Part shown: one piece after another, positions 8,211-18,231 of the stretch | Layout: every line of letters begins with the position of its first letter | How positions within the stretch are numbered: the first letter of the stretch is position 1 | Source of the DNA: Bradyrhizobium sp. 190 | Lineage (GTDB): Bacteria > Pseudomonadota > Alphaproteobacteria > Rhizobiales > Xanthobacteraceae | Assembly: GCF_023073415.1 (NCBI RefSeq) | Contig: NZ_JADPJL010000008.1 | Location: 806,001-870,000, forward strand | Reading direction: 5' to 3' | Length of the DNA: 64,000 nucleotides | Notes under the pieces: generated by a model | Told to the model about the DNA's origin: nothing | Seen by the model: only the letters and a program-made list of their open reading frames with translations | Databases searched by the model: none | Made by a program: the position numbers and the translations under genes

Positions 8211-9083
8211 ATGGCGACGCAGCAAACCCAGGTCCTCGGAAGGGCTCTGCTGACGCCGGCCGTCGCATTGCTGTTCATCTGGATGATCGTCCCGCTAGCA
8301 ATGACGATCTATTTTTCCACGCTGCACTACAGCCTGCTCGACTCGGAAAACTGGAGTTTTGTGGGGCTGGAGAATTTTCGATATTTTCTCACCGACCCCG
8401 CTTTTCTGACCGCGCTGCGGAACACGCTGGTGCTGGTTGGTTCAGTGCTCGCAATCACCATCCTGCTCGGCACACCGCTGGCCCTGCTGCTCGATCAGCA
8501 AGTGATCGGGCGCAGCATCGTCCGCTTGATGGTGATCGCGCCGTTCTTCGTGATGCCGACCGTGAGCGCGCTGGTATGGAAGAACCTCTTGATGCATCCG
8601 GTGTCGGGACTGTTCGCCTGGGTCGCGACACTCGTGGGAGCAACGCCGATCGACTGGTTCAACGACGTGCCTTTGTTCGCGGTGATCCTGATCGTGGCCT
8701 GGCAATGGCTGCCGTTTGCGACCCTCATCCTGCTGACGGCGCTGCAGTCCCAGGACGAGGAGCAGAAGGAAGCGGCCGAGATGGACGGGGCGAGCGCGCT
8801 TTCGAGCTTCATCTATCTCACCTTGCCGCACCTTGCGCGGCCGATCACCGTGGTCATCCTGATCGAAACGATATTCCTGCTGACCGTGTTCGCCGAGATC
8901 TTTGTCACGACCGGCGGCGGTCCAGGCCTGGCGACCACCAATATCGCATTCCTGATCTACCAGCAGGCGCTGGTCCAGTACGACGTCGGCAACGCCTCAG
9001 CCGGTGGACTGGTCGCAGTCGTGATCGCCAATATCGTGGCCTTCTTCCTGGTGCGGATCGTCGGGCGGAATCTGGAGACGTAA
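8211..9083 (+). CDS. Polyol/sugar ABC transporter permease 1 (MalF/SmoF type)
   Basis: Integral membrane permease of 290 residues with six predicted hydrophobic segments. The EAA loop that contacts the ATPase is EAAEMDGASALSSFIYLTLP, full canonical form. GGAGG-type ribosome site lies 8 bases before ATG. It is followed after 3 bases by the second permease gene. Confidence 0.9.
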   Translation: MATQQTQVLGRALLTPAVALLFIWMIVPLAMTIYFSTLHYSLLDSENWSFVGLENFRYFLTDPAFLTALRNTLVLVGSVLAITILLGTPLALLLDQQVIGRSIVRLMVIAPFFVMPTVSALVWKNLLMHPVSGLFAWVATLVGATPIDWFNDVPLFAVILIVAWQWLPFATLILLTALQSQDEEQKEAAEMDGASALSSFIYLTLPHLARPITVVILIETIFLLTVFAEIFVTTGGGPGLATTNIAFLIYQQALVQYDVGNASAGGLVAVVIANIVAFFLVRIVGRNLET

Positions 9084-9086
9084 GCG

Positions 9087-9917
9087 ATGGCACGCAAGGT
9101 GACGGCAAGACGCGTATGGGTGTCCACGGCTGCCGCGTGGCTGTTCGGATTTCTGATTTTCCTGCCGATCCTGTGGATGGTGCTGACAAGCTTCAAGACC
9201 GAGCTTGAGGCGTTCTCGATGCCGCCAAAGTTCCTGTTGTTTCACTGGACCATGGAAAACTATGCCACGGTGCAGGAGCGCAGCGATTACCTGCATCATG
9301 CGCTGAATTCGATCCTCATTGCCGGCGGATCGACGCTGATCGCAATGATCATCGCAATACCTGCGGCGTGGTCGATGGCGTTCGCTCCGACCAAACGCAC
9401 CAAGGACGTCCTGCTCTGGATGCTCTCGACCAAGATGATGCCGTCGGTAGGCGTGCTGGTTCCGATCTATCTGATCTTCCGGGATTTTGGGCTGCTCGAT
9501 ACGCGCGCCGGTCTCGTGATGATTCTTTGTCTCGGCAATCTGCCGATCGTGATCTGGATGCTCTTCACTTACTTCAAGGAAATCCCGAAAGACATTCTCG
9601 AAGCGGCGCGGATGGATGGAGCGACCATCGGGCGCGAACTCGTCTATGTGCTGACGCCGATGGCTGTCCCGGGCCTCGCCTCGACGCTGCTGCTTAATTT
9701 CATTCTGGCGTGGAACGAGGCGTTCTGGACGCTGAACCTTTCGACGCTGGACGCAGCACCGCTCACAACGTTCATCGCATCCTATTCGAGTCCTGAAGGC
9801 TTGTTCTGGGCAAAACTGTCGGCCGCCTCAACGCTCGCCATTGCGCCGATCATCATCCTCGGATGGTTCACGCAGCGTCAGCTTGTCCGCGGACTGACCT
9901 TCGGCGCGGTCAAATAG
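9087..9917 (+). CDS. Polyol/sugar ABC transporter permease 2 (MalG/SmoG type)
   Basis: Second permease, 276 residues, six hydrophobic segments. EAA loop is [20 protein letters not shown]. The N terminus has the MalG-like pattern of one long transmembrane helix followed by SFKTELEAF. Only 16 bases separate it from the ATPase gene. Confidence 0.9.
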   Translation: MARKVTARRVWVSTAAAWLFGFLIFLPILWMVLTSFKTELEAFSMPPKFLLFHWTMENYATVQERSDYLHHALNSILIAGGSTLIAMIIAIPAAWSMAFAPTKRTKDVLLWMLSTKMMPSVGVLVPIYLIFRDFGLLDTRAGLVMILCLGNLPIVIWMLFTYFKEIPKDILEAARMDGATIGRELVYVLTPMAVPGLASTLLLNFILAWNEAFWTLNLSTLDAAPLTTFIASYSSPEGLFWAKLSAASTLAIAPIIILGWFTQRQLVRGLTFGAVK

Positions 9918-9933
9918 CAGGGGAACAGAGATC

Positions 9934-10938
9934 ATGGGCCAGATCACGCTGCAGGGAGTCCGGAAATCGTTCGGACCGGTCAACATCATCAAGAATGCCA
10001 ATTTGGATATCGAAGACGGTTCCTTCGTGGTGTTCGTCGGACCGTCCGGCTGCGGGAAGACGACGCTCTTGCGCCTGATCGCCGGACTGGAGGACGTCAC
10101 CGGCGGGCAAATCCTGATCGATGGCAAGAACGTGGTGGACGTGCCGCCGGCCAAGCGGGGCTTGTCGATGGTGTTCCAATCCTATGCGCTCTATCCGCAT
10201 ATGAGCGTCCGTGGCAACATCGCGTTCGGCCTGAAGATGGCCGGCCTGCCGCGCCCGGATATCGACCGTAAGGTGGAGGCGGCGGCCGCCACACTGAATC
10301 TCACCCCCTATCTGGACCGCAAGCCGCGCGAGCTCTCCGGCGGACAGCGCCAGCGCGTCGCGATCGGACGCGCGATCGTACGCGAGCCCAAGGCGTTTCT
10401 GTTCGACGAGCCTTTGTCGAATCTCGACGCGGCTCTCCGCGTTCAGATGCGCCTGGAAGTCACCAAATTGCAGAAGCAGCTCGCGACCACCGCCATCTAT
10501 GTCACCCATGACCAGGTTGAGGCCATGACCATGGCCGACAAGATCGTCGTGCTCAACGCCGGTAATATCGAACAATACGGCTCGCCGTTGGAGCTCTACG
10601 AGCGGCCTGCGAATCTTTTCGTCGCCGGTTTCATCGGCTCGCCGAAAATGAATTTTGTGTCCGGCGAGGCGGTCGGCGAGGCCGACGTCGCTACCCTCGG
10701 CGTGAGGCCCGAACATCTAAGGATCGGCAAGGAGGGAGAAGGCTGGCCCGGCACCGTGTCGGTCGCCGAGCATCTCGGCAGCGATACCTTCCTCTATGTC
10801 GACGCCGGCAAGCTCGGCATGCTGACGGCACGCTGCATCGGAGAATTCAATCTCAAGTCCGGCGACCGTGTATGGCTTTCGCCCGATCCAACCCGGCTGC
10901 ACCGTTTCGACAAGGATGGCGCGGTGATCAGGACATGA
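9934..10938 (+). CDS. Polyol/sugar ABC transporter ATP-binding protein (MalK/SmoK/UgpC type)
   Basis: ATPase of 334 residues. Walker [11 protein letters not shown]-loop in [11 protein letters not shown], signature [15 protein letters not shown], Walker [13 protein letters not shown] and switch His in THDQVEA are all present. A C-terminal TOBE/regulatory domain (about residues 235-334) marks it as a CUT1 carbohydrate importer ATPase. Fourth gene of the transport block, 45 bases before the dehydrogenase gene. Confidence 0.92.
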   Translation: MGQITLQGVRKSFGPVNIIKNANLDIEDGSFVVFVGPSGCGKTTLLRLIAGLEDVTGGQILIDGKNVVDVPPAKRGLSMVFQSYALYPHMSVRGNIAFGLKMAGLPRPDIDRKVEAAAATLNLTPYLDRKPRELSGGQRQRVAIGRAIVREPKAFLFDEPLSNLDAALRVQMRLEVTKLQKQLATTAIYVTHDQVEAMTMADKIVVLNAGNIEQYGSPLELYERPANLFVAGFIGSPKMNFVSGEAVGEADVATLGVRPEHLRIGKEGEGWPGTVSVAEHLGSDTFLYVDAGKLGMLTARCIGEFNLKSGDRVWLSPDPTRLHRFDKDGAVIRT

Positions 10939-10983
10939 GCGGACGGCGCGCTGCGCCGCATAGGAAAACAGGACTAACAAAAG

Positions 10984-11757
10984 ATGTATCTCGAAAAATT
11001 CAAACTGGACCAGAGGACAGCCGTCGTAACCGGCGGCGGTCAGGGAATCGGACTGGCCTGCGCGGAAGCCCTGGCGGAGGCGGGAGCGAAGGTCGTCATC
11101 GCAGATCGCGACCCGCAACTTGCCGCTGTCGGGTGCGCGAGCCTGAAGGCGAAAGGTCTGGATGCCGAGATCGCCATCATGGATGTGACGGACCCAACGC
11201 GCGTTTCCGAGGTCGCCGATCAGCTGACATCTCGCTTCGGCCGGGTCGATATCCTCGTCAACAATGCCGGCATTGCGCGGAGCGAGACACCGGCCGAGAA
11301 GGTAGCCGACGAACATTGGCGCAACGTCATCGACGTCAATCTGAATGGCACGTTCTGGTGCTGCCGCGCCTTCGGCAAGCATATGCTGGACGCGAAGTCC
11401 GGTTCCATTGTGAACATCGGATCGATGTCCGGCTTTATCGTCAACAAACCGCAGGAGCAGTGCTACTACAACGCCTCCAAGGCCGCGGTGCACCATCTGA
11501 CCAAATCGCTCGCGGCCGAGTGGGGGGCGCGCGGCGTCCGTGTCAACGCCGTGGCGCCGACTTATATTACAACTCCTCTCAACGCATTCGTCAAAAGCAA
11601 CCCGAAGATGTACGATGCCTGGATCGGCGGTACGCCGATGGCCCGGATGGGAGAGGTCGACGAAATCGCGTCCGTCGTCCTGTTTCTGGCGTCCGATGCC
11701 GCCAGCCTGATGACCGGGAGCGTCGTCCTCGTTGACGGAGGTTATACGTGCTGGTGA
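10984..11757 (+). CDS. SDR-family polyol dehydrogenase
   Basis: 257-residue classical SDR: cofactor motif TGGGQGIG, NNAG at about residue 90, YYNASK with the catalytic Tyr and Lys, and the C-terminal VLVDGGYTCW. Placed directly after a polyol transporter and before a pentulose kinase and a PfkB kinase, it most plausibly oxidises the imported polyol (sorbitol, ribitol, arabinitol or xylitol) to a ketose. Related proteins are annotated sorbitol, D-arabinitol or L-xylulose dehydrogenases; which applies cannot be told here. Confidence 0.82.
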   Translation: MYLEKFKLDQRTAVVTGGGQGIGLACAEALAEAGAKVVIADRDPQLAAVGCASLKAKGLDAEIAIMDVTDPTRVSEVADQLTSRFGRVDILVNNAGIARSETPAEKVADEHWRNVIDVNLNGTFWCCRAFGKHMLDAKSGSIVNIGSMSGFIVNKPQEQCYYNASKAAVHHLTKSLAAEWGARGVRVNAVAPTYITTPLNAFVKSNPKMYDAWIGGTPMARMGEVDEIASVVLFLASDAASLMTGSVVLVDGGYTCW

Positions 11758-11785
11758 ACTGGCGCTGATCTGTAGTGGAGTTGCA

Positions 11786-13450
11786 ATGCAGCAGGCCTTC
11801 ATCGGCATCGACGTTGGAACGTCGAGCGCCCGCGCCGGAGTGTTTGATGCGAACGGAACCTTGCTGGCAACCGCCCGGCATCCGATCACGCTATGGCACG
11901 AAGCGGGCGGTGTCGTCGAACAGTCGTCGTCCGAAATCTGGTCAGCATGCGCTGCTTCGGTCCGCGCCGCGATGGGGGAGGCGGCCATTCCGCCTTCCGC
12001 GGTCAAGGGTCTGGGTTTTGACGCGACCTGCTCGCTCGTGGTGCTCGACGCTGGCGCCCAGCCGCTGACGGTAAGTAGCTCGGGCGACGAGCGAAGGAAT
12101 GTCATTGTTTGGATGGATCATCGCGCGATGACCGAAGCGCGCGAGGTGAACGGGACGCAGGACGAGGTGCTGCGCTATGTTGGCGGCTCGATCTCGCCGG
12201 AAATGGAAATTCCAAAACTGCTTTGGCTGAAGCGGCACCTGCCGTCGACCTATCGGTCGGCGGGCCATTTCTTCGACCTCGCCGACTATCTTTCGTTTCG
12301 TGCCACCGGATCGACGGCGCGATCGATATGCACGGTCGTCTGCAAATGGAATTATCTCGCCCACGATCAGCGCTGGAGCCGCAGCTATTTCGAGCGCGTT
12401 GGCCTTGGTGACCTGGTCTCCGACAAATACGCGAAAATCGGAACAGAGATCGTCGCGTCCGGCACGCCGCTGGGTGCTGGCCTGACGAAGTCCGCGGCCC
12501 ACGATTTCGGCCTCCTCGAAGGCACGCCGGTCGGAGCGTCGCTGATTGACGCCCACGCCGGGGGCGTGGGTACGATCGGCGGGCGCGGGAAGTCGGGTGA
12601 AGAGGTCGATGTGTGTCGCCGCCTTGCCTACATTATGGGAACCTCGGCCTGCATCATGGCGACAACGTCAAAGGCTTGCTTCGTCCCGGGCGTCTGGGGT
12701 CCTTACTATTCGGGAATGGTGCCCGGGTTCTGGCTCAACGAGGGCGGGCAGTCTGCCGCCGGTGCGGCCATCGATCACCTCATCAGGTCCCATCCAGCCC
12801 ATGATGAGGCCGTCGCGACCGCGCATTCTGCCGGCATGGAAGTGCTTGAATTTCTCGAACGGCGCATAGTCTCACGTGCACCCAGCCTGGGTGAGGCGGC
12901 GTTGCTGGCCCGCGATATCCACGTTCTGCCCGAGTTTCTCGGCAACCGGTCGCCCTTCGCCGATCCCTATTCCCGCGCGGTGGTTGCAGGCTTGGATCTC
13001 GACGTCGACATCGGCTCGATGGAGCGGCTGTTCGTGGCCGGGCTGTGCGGGCTTGCCTATGGTCTTGCCGATGTCGTCGACGCTTTTCGATCGCACGGCG
13101 TGGACAGCGATATGATGGTGATCAGCGGTGGCGCGGGACGAAGTCCGCTAGTTCGCCAGATCATGGCGGATACGACCGGCCTGACCGTTGCGGTCCCCGA
13201 AACACAGGAGCCCGTGCTGCTCGGCGCTGCCATGCTGGGCGCGGTCGCGGCGAAGGCTTGCGGGTCAATTGGCGAAGCGATGGCCTCAATGTCGGCGATC
13301 GGCCGTCTGAGCGAGTCGACACCGCCGGGATTGACGGATTTCCACCGGACAAAGCGGCGAGTTCACGGAATGATGCGAAAGCTCGAGCGAGACAGCCGCA
13401 ATGCGATGCAGGGGATCGCATCGATCGCCGAACTTGATACGAAGAACTAG
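11786..13450 (+). CDS. FGGY-family pentulose kinase (ribulokinase-like)
   Basis: Carbohydrate kinase of 554 residues. The phosphate loop is GIDVGTSSARAG at the N terminus, the substrate region GFDATCSLVVLD and DHRA follow, and IDAHAGGVGT holds the putative catalytic base. This pattern belongs to the FGGY/YpCarbK group that phosphorylates D-ribulose (and related pentuloses) rather than glycerol or xylulose. ATG 11786 was chosen because TGGAG precedes it by 5 bases and the family N terminus begins there; the frame also has an upstream start at 11732 overlapping the SDR gene. With the SDR it would convert a pentitol to ribulose 5-phosphate. Confidence 0.85.
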   Translation: MQQAFIGIDVGTSSARAGVFDANGTLLATARHPITLWHEAGGVVEQSSSEIWSACAASVRAAMGEAAIPPSAVKGLGFDATCSLVVLDAGAQPLTVSSSGDERRNVIVWMDHRAMTEAREVNGTQDEVLRYVGGSISPEMEIPKLLWLKRHLPSTYRSAGHFFDLADYLSFRATGSTARSICTVVCKWNYLAHDQRWSRSYFERVGLGDLVSDKYAKIGTEIVASGTPLGAGLTKSAAHDFGLLEGTPVGASLIDAHAGGVGTIGGRGKSGEEVDVCRRLAYIMGTSACIMATTSKACFVPGVWGPYYSGMVPGFWLNEGGQSAAGAAIDHLIRSHPAHDEAVATAHSAGMEVLEFLERRIVSRAPSLGEAALLARDIHVLPEFLGNRSPFADPYSRAVVAGLDLDVDIGSMERLFVAGLCGLAYGLADVVDAFRSHGVDSDMMVISGGAGRSPLVRQIMADTTGLTVAVPETQEPVLLGAAMLGAVAAKACGSIGEAMASMSAIGRLSESTPPGLTDFHRTKRRVHGMMRKLERDSRNAMQGIASIAELDTKN

Positions 13451-13454
13451 AGCC

Positions 13455-14411
13455 ATGCTGCTGAGTTGTGGAGATGCCCTGGTCGATTTCCTGCCGGTCA
13501 AGTCCGCGGATGGACGCGACGCGGCCGTGCCGGTTGTCGGAGGTTCCTGTCTCAACATCGCTGTCGGCATGGCGCGTCTCGGCGCGCCGGCGGGTTTTGT
13601 CGGTGGCATCTCGACCGATCTCTTCGGCCGTATGATCGCCGACCACGCATCGGCCTCGCAGGTCGATCTTCGCTACGTGACGCGCAGTGCGCACCAGACG
13701 ACGCTCGCGTTCGTCCGCCACGTGGGCGGCGAGCCGCAGTATGCGTTCTATGACGAGGCGACGGCGTCCCGAAACTGGACTTACCAGCGCGGCTCCATCC
13801 CCTTTGACGAGATCGAAGCGATTCATGTCGGATCGACCACGCTTGCCAACGACGAGGGGACAGCCCAGGCGCTCGTGATGATCGAAGAGGCGGGCGGCTC
13901 AACCACCATCTCCTTCGATCGGAATTGCCGGCCCAACCTGGTCAGGCACAAGGCGCGTTACGTCGATCAGATGAACGCATTTGCTGCCGCCGCAGACATC
14001 GTGCGGATGTCGGATGTCGATTTTGAGTTTCTCTATGGCGGGAGCAACTACGGGGAAAGGGCGAGCTCGCTTATTGCGGCTGGTGCAAGTCTCGTCGTCG
14101 TTACGCGTGGGATCAATGGAGCCCAGGCCTGGCACAGAGGAGCGGGTCTGGTGAAGGTCGAGGCGCCGACAGTAGATGTAGTCGACACCATCGGGGCAGG
14201 CGACAGCTTTCAGGCCGCCCTGTTGTTCGCTTTGCGCGCGATCGGACGGATCAAGTGCGGGACGCTGGCGCAATTGAATTCCGACGAGCTTGGTCGTGCG
14301 TTGTCGTTTGCGTCGACTTGCGCGGCCTTCACATGCGGGCGCGCGGGAGCCGATCCACCACGCCAATCTGATGTTGGTCCTCCGCCACTGTCGCGCCTTC
14401 TTGCGGGATAG
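13455..14411 (+). CDS. PfkB-family sugar kinase (fructokinase-like)
   Basis: 318-residue ribokinase-fold kinase. N-terminal GDALVDFLP and GGSCLNIAVGMARLG (PfkB signature 1) and the C-terminal DTIGAGDSFQAALL with the catalytic Asp (signature 2) are complete. Such sequences are usually annotated fructokinase, which would fit a route sorbitol/mannitol to fructose to fructose 6-phosphate. It starts 4 bases after the FGGY kinase stop, so the operon carries two different kinases and may serve both hexitols and pentitols. Confidence 0.85.
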   Translation: MLLSCGDALVDFLPVKSADGRDAAVPVVGGSCLNIAVGMARLGAPAGFVGGISTDLFGRMIADHASASQVDLRYVTRSAHQTTLAFVRHVGGEPQYAFYDEATASRNWTYQRGSIPFDEIEAIHVGSTTLANDEGTAQALVMIEEAGGSTTISFDRNCRPNLVRHKARYVDQMNAFAAAADIVRMSDVDFEFLYGGSNYGERASSLIAAGASLVVVTRGINGAQAWHRGAGLVKVEAPTVDVVDTIGAGDSFQAALLFALRAIGRIKCGTLAQLNSDELGRALSFASTCAAFTCGRAGADPPRQSDVGPPPLSRLLAG

Positions 14412-14656
14412 GGCGCGGCAGGGGGAGGTACGCGAGCGACGGACGATGAGGCAGGTTCAAGAGGCCGCCCATAGAGGACCGGCAGGTCCACGCGTCCTTC
14501 GCGGTCGTTTCCTCAACAACCGATATGCCAACGCTTCAACACTAGATCGTGGAAAAAGCCTGTCATCGTGAGGCTGGCCGGCGCAATTTCATCAGCCCGT
14601 CACGTTGCTCGATTAGCTCCGCCTGCATGAAGCATGATCGAGCTATTGGGGCATCT

Positions 14657-15484
14657 ATGGCCGCAAGTTTGGAAGCGCCGATTCTCGGCGCTGCGTTGAC
14701 AAAAGAGACACTCGCCATTCAACGCGACTGGATTCTTGAGAAGCAGCGCGATCTGGAAATTCAGGATTTTTTCAGCAGTGAGACGCTCGATGGGGATTGG
14801 CGTTCAGTGGGCGCGGAGATCCGACGGCTGCTCGACGGTTACACGGGCCGGCTTGGGATTCACGGCCCGTTCTGGGGATTCAAGATCGACAGCCAGGATC
14901 CGCTCATCCGCTCCGTCGTCAGCAAGCGGCTCTTGCAGGGCCTTGAGGCGTGCGAGATGGTCGGTGCGACCCAGATGGTTATCCACTCGCCCTTCACGAC
15001 ATGGGATTACAACAATCTGGATATCAATCCGGGGTCCCGGCATGCACTCACCGAACGGGTCCACTTGACGCTCAAGGACGTCGTGCAGCGTGCCGAAAAC
15101 GTCGGTTGCGAACTCGTCATCGAAAACATAGAGGACAAAGACCCGACTGCTCGCGTCCTGCTCGCCAGGAGCTTCAACAGCGCCGCGGTTCGGGTTTCGA
15201 TCGATACCGGACATGCGCATTATGCGCATGTTTCCACCGGCGCGCCGCCGGTCGACTATTACATCGATGCCGCCGGCGATGACCTCGCCCACGTCCACAT
15301 TCAGGATACCGACGGCTACTCGGACCGTCATTGGTTGCCGGGTGATGGCTCCGTGCGTTGGGCTGCTGTGTTCAGGGCGCTCGGCCGTTTATCGAGCAAG
15401 CCCCGTCTTCTGATCGAGGTCAAGGATCAGACCAACATTCGTCGTGGTGCCGCGCATCTCGAGGCGCTCGGCCTCGCGGTGTGA
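14657..15484 (+). CDS. Sugar phosphate isomerase/epimerase (TIM barrel)
   Basis: Xylose-isomerase-like TIM barrel of about 275 residues. Metal-binding segments are recognisable: IHGPFWG, VIHSPF, LVIENIED, SIDTGHAHY and VHIQDTDG, closing with LLIEVKD. The start is uncertain: ATG 14657 gives the family-like MAASLEAPILGAAL start, while in-frame ATGs at 14627 and 14549 add unmatched residues. It lies 120 bases before the peptide-type ABC operon and may belong either to that system or to the polyol genes. Reaction unknown; deoxyribonuclease IV shares the fold but the context argues for a sugar substrate. Confidence 0.75.
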   Translation: MAASLEAPILGAALTKETLAIQRDWILEKQRDLEIQDFFSSETLDGDWRSVGAEIRRLLDGYTGRLGIHGPFWGFKIDSQDPLIRSVVSKRLLQGLEACEMVGATQMVIHSPFTTWDYNNLDINPGSRHALTERVHLTLKDVVQRAENVGCELVIENIEDKDPTARVLLARSFNSAAVRVSIDTGHAHYAHVSTGAPPVDYYIDAAGDDLAHVHIQDTDGYSDRHWLPGDGSVRWAAVFRALGRLSSKPRLLIEVKDQTNIRRGAAHLEALGLAV

Positions 15485-15603
15485 AAGTCAAGCAGGCGTC
15501 GCCTCGCGCCTGTTCGGGAGAATAATAGGTCGACGATACGCGCGACAACCGCGGCGCCGATCTCCGTACACATTGTTGTTGTCCCGTGAAAGGGGAACGA
15601 TTC

Positions 15604-17241
15604 ATGATCCGTCCCACCCGCCGTTCCATTCTGAGCCTCGGTGCCGGCGCCGCCGGTGCGTTTGTCTTGCCGCGTATTTCGATCGGGCAGGCCGACAGTC
15701 GTCCGTCGATCAATATCGCGGTTCAGAAGATCACGAACTCCAACACGCTCGATGTGTTGCGCGAGCAGTCCAATGTCGGCGAGCGCGTGTTCTTCTCCTC
15801 CTTGTGGGAGGCTCTGATCGGCAAGAATTGGGGCGGCGACCTCAGCGTGAGGCCGGGACTCGCCACCGAATGGCGTCGTGTCGACGATCAGGTCGTCGAA
15901 CTGAAGCTTCGGCAGGGCGTAAAATTCCACAACGGCGATGAGATGACGGCCGAGGATGTCATCTTCAGCTTCAGTCGCGAGCGCATGTTCGCGAATACGG
16001 AAGCCAAGAACCGGAGTACCATCAAGGCGTTTGAGCAGATCCCGACGCCGCGCCCTGGCAAGGAACTGCCGGCGGAAGTGCCGGCCGCGGCGCGCCGTGC
16101 GTGGCCCGACCTCATCCGCGTCGAGGCCGTGGACAAATATACGGTGCGCTTCGTCAATGCCACGCCCGATGTAACGCTGGAGGGCCGGCTGTCGCGTTAC
16201 GGATCCGACATCATGAGCCGCCGCGGCTGGGAGGAGGCGGGAAGCTATCTCGACTGGGCACGCAGGCCGATTACGACCGGTCCTTATAAGGTGGTCGAGT
16301 TCAGGCCGGACGTGTCGCTCACGCTTGAGGCGCATGATGAATACTGGGGCGGCCGTCCGCCGATCAAACGTATTCGTTTCGTCGAGGTTCCGGAAGTATC
16401 AAGCCGCGTGAATGGGCTTGTGTCCGGCCAGTACCAGTTCGCCTGCGACATTCCACCAGATCAAATTTCCGGCATCGAGAAGAACGCGGCCTTCGAGGTT
16501 CAGGGTGGCACAATCATGAACCACCGGCTTACGGTGTTCGACAAGAACCATCCGCAGCTTGCCAATCCACTGATTCGTCGTGCCTTCACTCATGCGATTG
16601 ACCGGCAGGCGATCGTCGATAGCCTCTGGGCCGGACGCACGCGCGTTCCGCGCGGACTGCAATGGGAGTTCTACGCCGACATGTTCCAGTCCGACTGGAC
16701 CGTGCCGGAATACAATCCCAAGATTGCGCAGGATCTCCTGAAGCAGGCCAATTACAAGGGCGATCCGATCCCGTACCGGATGCTCAATAACTACTACACC
16801 AATCAGGTCGCAACGGCGCAGGTGCTGGTGGAGATGTGGAAGGCTGTGGGCATCAACGTCCAGATCGAGACGAAGGAGAACTGGACCCAGATCATGGAGC
16901 GGACGCCGACGCGCGCAGTGCGCGACTGGTCGAATTCCGCGCCATTCAACGATCCGGTCTCCTCGCTCGTCGCCCAGCACGGACCGAATGGACAGCAGCA
17001 GCAGATCGGGGAATTCACAAACGCGGAAGCCAACAAGCTCTCCGAATTCCTGGAGACTTCGACCGATCGTGCGGCGCGCCGTACGGCCTTCCGCCGCATG
17101 CTTGAGATTTGTGAGCGCGAGGATCCGGCCTATACGGTGCTGCACCAGAACGCGACCTTCACCGCGAAGCCGAAGTCCATCAAGTGGAAGGCTGCCCCAG
17201 CCTTTGCCATGGATTTCCGCGCCGGAAATTTCGAGGTTTGA
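15604..17241 (+). CDS. Peptide/opine-type ABC transporter substrate-binding protein (SBP family 5)
   Basis: Periplasmic binding protein of 545 residues, family 5 (DppA/OppA/NikA). The N terminus has a twin-arginine-like signal, TRRSILSLGAGAAGAFVLP, suggesting Tat export. The body has the usual WRRVDDQVVELKLRQGVKFH and TAEDVIFSF segments. ATG 15604 follows AAAGGGGAA by 6 bases and is preferred over an upstream in-frame ATG at 15586. It is first of a complete five-gene importer. Family 5 proteins bind peptides, nickel, opines, glycosides or phosphodiester sugars; the phosphodiesterase at the end of this operon suggests a phosphorylated ligand (inference). Confidence 0.87.
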   Translation: MIRPTRRSILSLGAGAAGAFVLPRISIGQADSRPSINIAVQKITNSNTLDVLREQSNVGERVFFSSLWEALIGKNWGGDLSVRPGLATEWRRVDDQVVELKLRQGVKFHNGDEMTAEDVIFSFSRERMFANTEAKNRSTIKAFEQIPTPRPGKELPAEVPAAARRAWPDLIRVEAVDKYTVRFVNATPDVTLEGRLSRYGSDIMSRRGWEEAGSYLDWARRPITTGPYKVVEFRPDVSLTLEAHDEYWGGRPPIKRIRFVEVPEVSSRVNGLVSGQYQFACDIPPDQISGIEKNAAFEVQGGTIMNHRLTVFDKNHPQLANPLIRRAFTHAIDRQAIVDSLWAGRTRVPRGLQWEFYADMFQSDWTVPEYNPKIAQDLLKQANYKGDPIPYRMLNNYYTNQVATAQVLVEMWKAVGINVQIETKENWTQIMERTPTRAVRDWSNSAPFNDPVSSLVAQHGPNGQQQQIGEFTNAEANKLSEFLETSTDRAARRTAFRRMLEICEREDPAYTVLHQNATFTAKPKSIKWKAAPAFAMDFRAGNFEV

Positions 17242-17244
17242 GAC

Positions 17245-18231
17245 ATGCAGCCGCTGGTTTCGCTCGACGGCCTGACAGTCGCCTTTAACGGAATAAAGGT
17301 GCTGGACGGCATAAGCCTCAGTGTCGGTCGCGGCGAGGCGGTCGGGCTTGTCGGCGAATCCGGCTCTGGCAAATCGGTGACGTGGCTGGCGGCGCTCGGT
17401 CTCCTTCCGAAGACTGCGGCCGTCAGCGGCAGCGTGAAACTTGAAGGAACTGAAATTCTCGGCGCGTCGCCTTCCACCATGGACAGGGTGCGCGGCGGCC
17501 GCGTCGCGATGATATTTCAGGACCCGGCGAGCGCATTGAATCCGGTGCTCACGATTCGCAGGCAGGTCGGCGAAAGCCTGGCGCTGCATAGGGGACTGTC
17601 GGGGGCAGCGATCCACGCCGAAGCCAGGCGCCTGCTGGACCTCGTCGGTATCCCGGATGCAGAACGCCGGCTTTCCGCCTATCCGCACGAATTTTCCGGT
17701 GGACAGAACCAGCGCATCATGATCGCGATGGCTTTGGCTGGAAACCCGGATCTGCTGATCGCGGACGAGCCGACGACGGCGCTCGATGCGACAATTCAGG
17801 CGCAAATTCTTGAACTCATCCGGCGCGTGCGCCGGGAGACCGGCATGGCGATTGTGCTCATCAGCCATGATCTCGGCGTGGTCGCGGAAAACTGCGACCG
17901 CGTCGCGGTCATGTATGCGGGCAGTGTGGTGGAGGAGGCGCCGTCGGTGGAGTTGTTCGATGATCCGCTCCATCCTTACGCACATGGACTTATCGGATCG
18001 CTGCCGCCCATCGATGGCCCGCGCCGTCGGCTCACCGCCATCGCCGGCACCGTGCCGGATCCGAAGGCCATGCCGCGGGGCTGCGCTTTTGCGCCGCGTT
18101 GTGTCCATGCCGCCGCGCTGTGCGGAACGAAACCGCCACGGCTTCGCGCCGTTGGTGAAAATCGACGTGTTGCCTGCGTAATTGATCGGCGTGCGCGCGC
18201 GACAGATATCATCGGCCAGGCCGCTGAATGA
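17245..18231 (+). CDS. ABC transporter ATP-binding protein, DppD/OppD type
   Basis: 328 residues. Walker A GESGSGKS, signature [17 protein letters not shown], Walker [15 protein letters not shown] and the C-terminal oligopeptide-type Cys segment [15 protein letters not shown], which binds a cluster or structural metal in some homologues. Starts 3 bases after the binding-protein stop and overlaps the next ATPase gene by 4 bases. Confidence 0.9.
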   Translation: MQPLVSLDGLTVAFNGIKVLDGISLSVGRGEAVGLVGESGSGKSVTWLAALGLLPKTAAVSGSVKLEGTEILGASPSTMDRVRGGRVAMIFQDPASALNPVLTIRRQVGESLALHRGLSGAAIHAEARRLLDLVGIPDAERRLSAYPHEFSGGQNQRIMIAMALAGNPDLLIADEPTTALDATIQAQILELIRRVRRETGMAIVLISHDLGVVAENCDRVAVMYAGSVVEEAPSVELFDDPLHPYAHGLIGSLPPIDGPRRRLTAIAGTVPDPKAMPRGCAFAPRCVHAAALCGTKPPRLRAVGENRRVACVIDRRARATDIIGQAAE

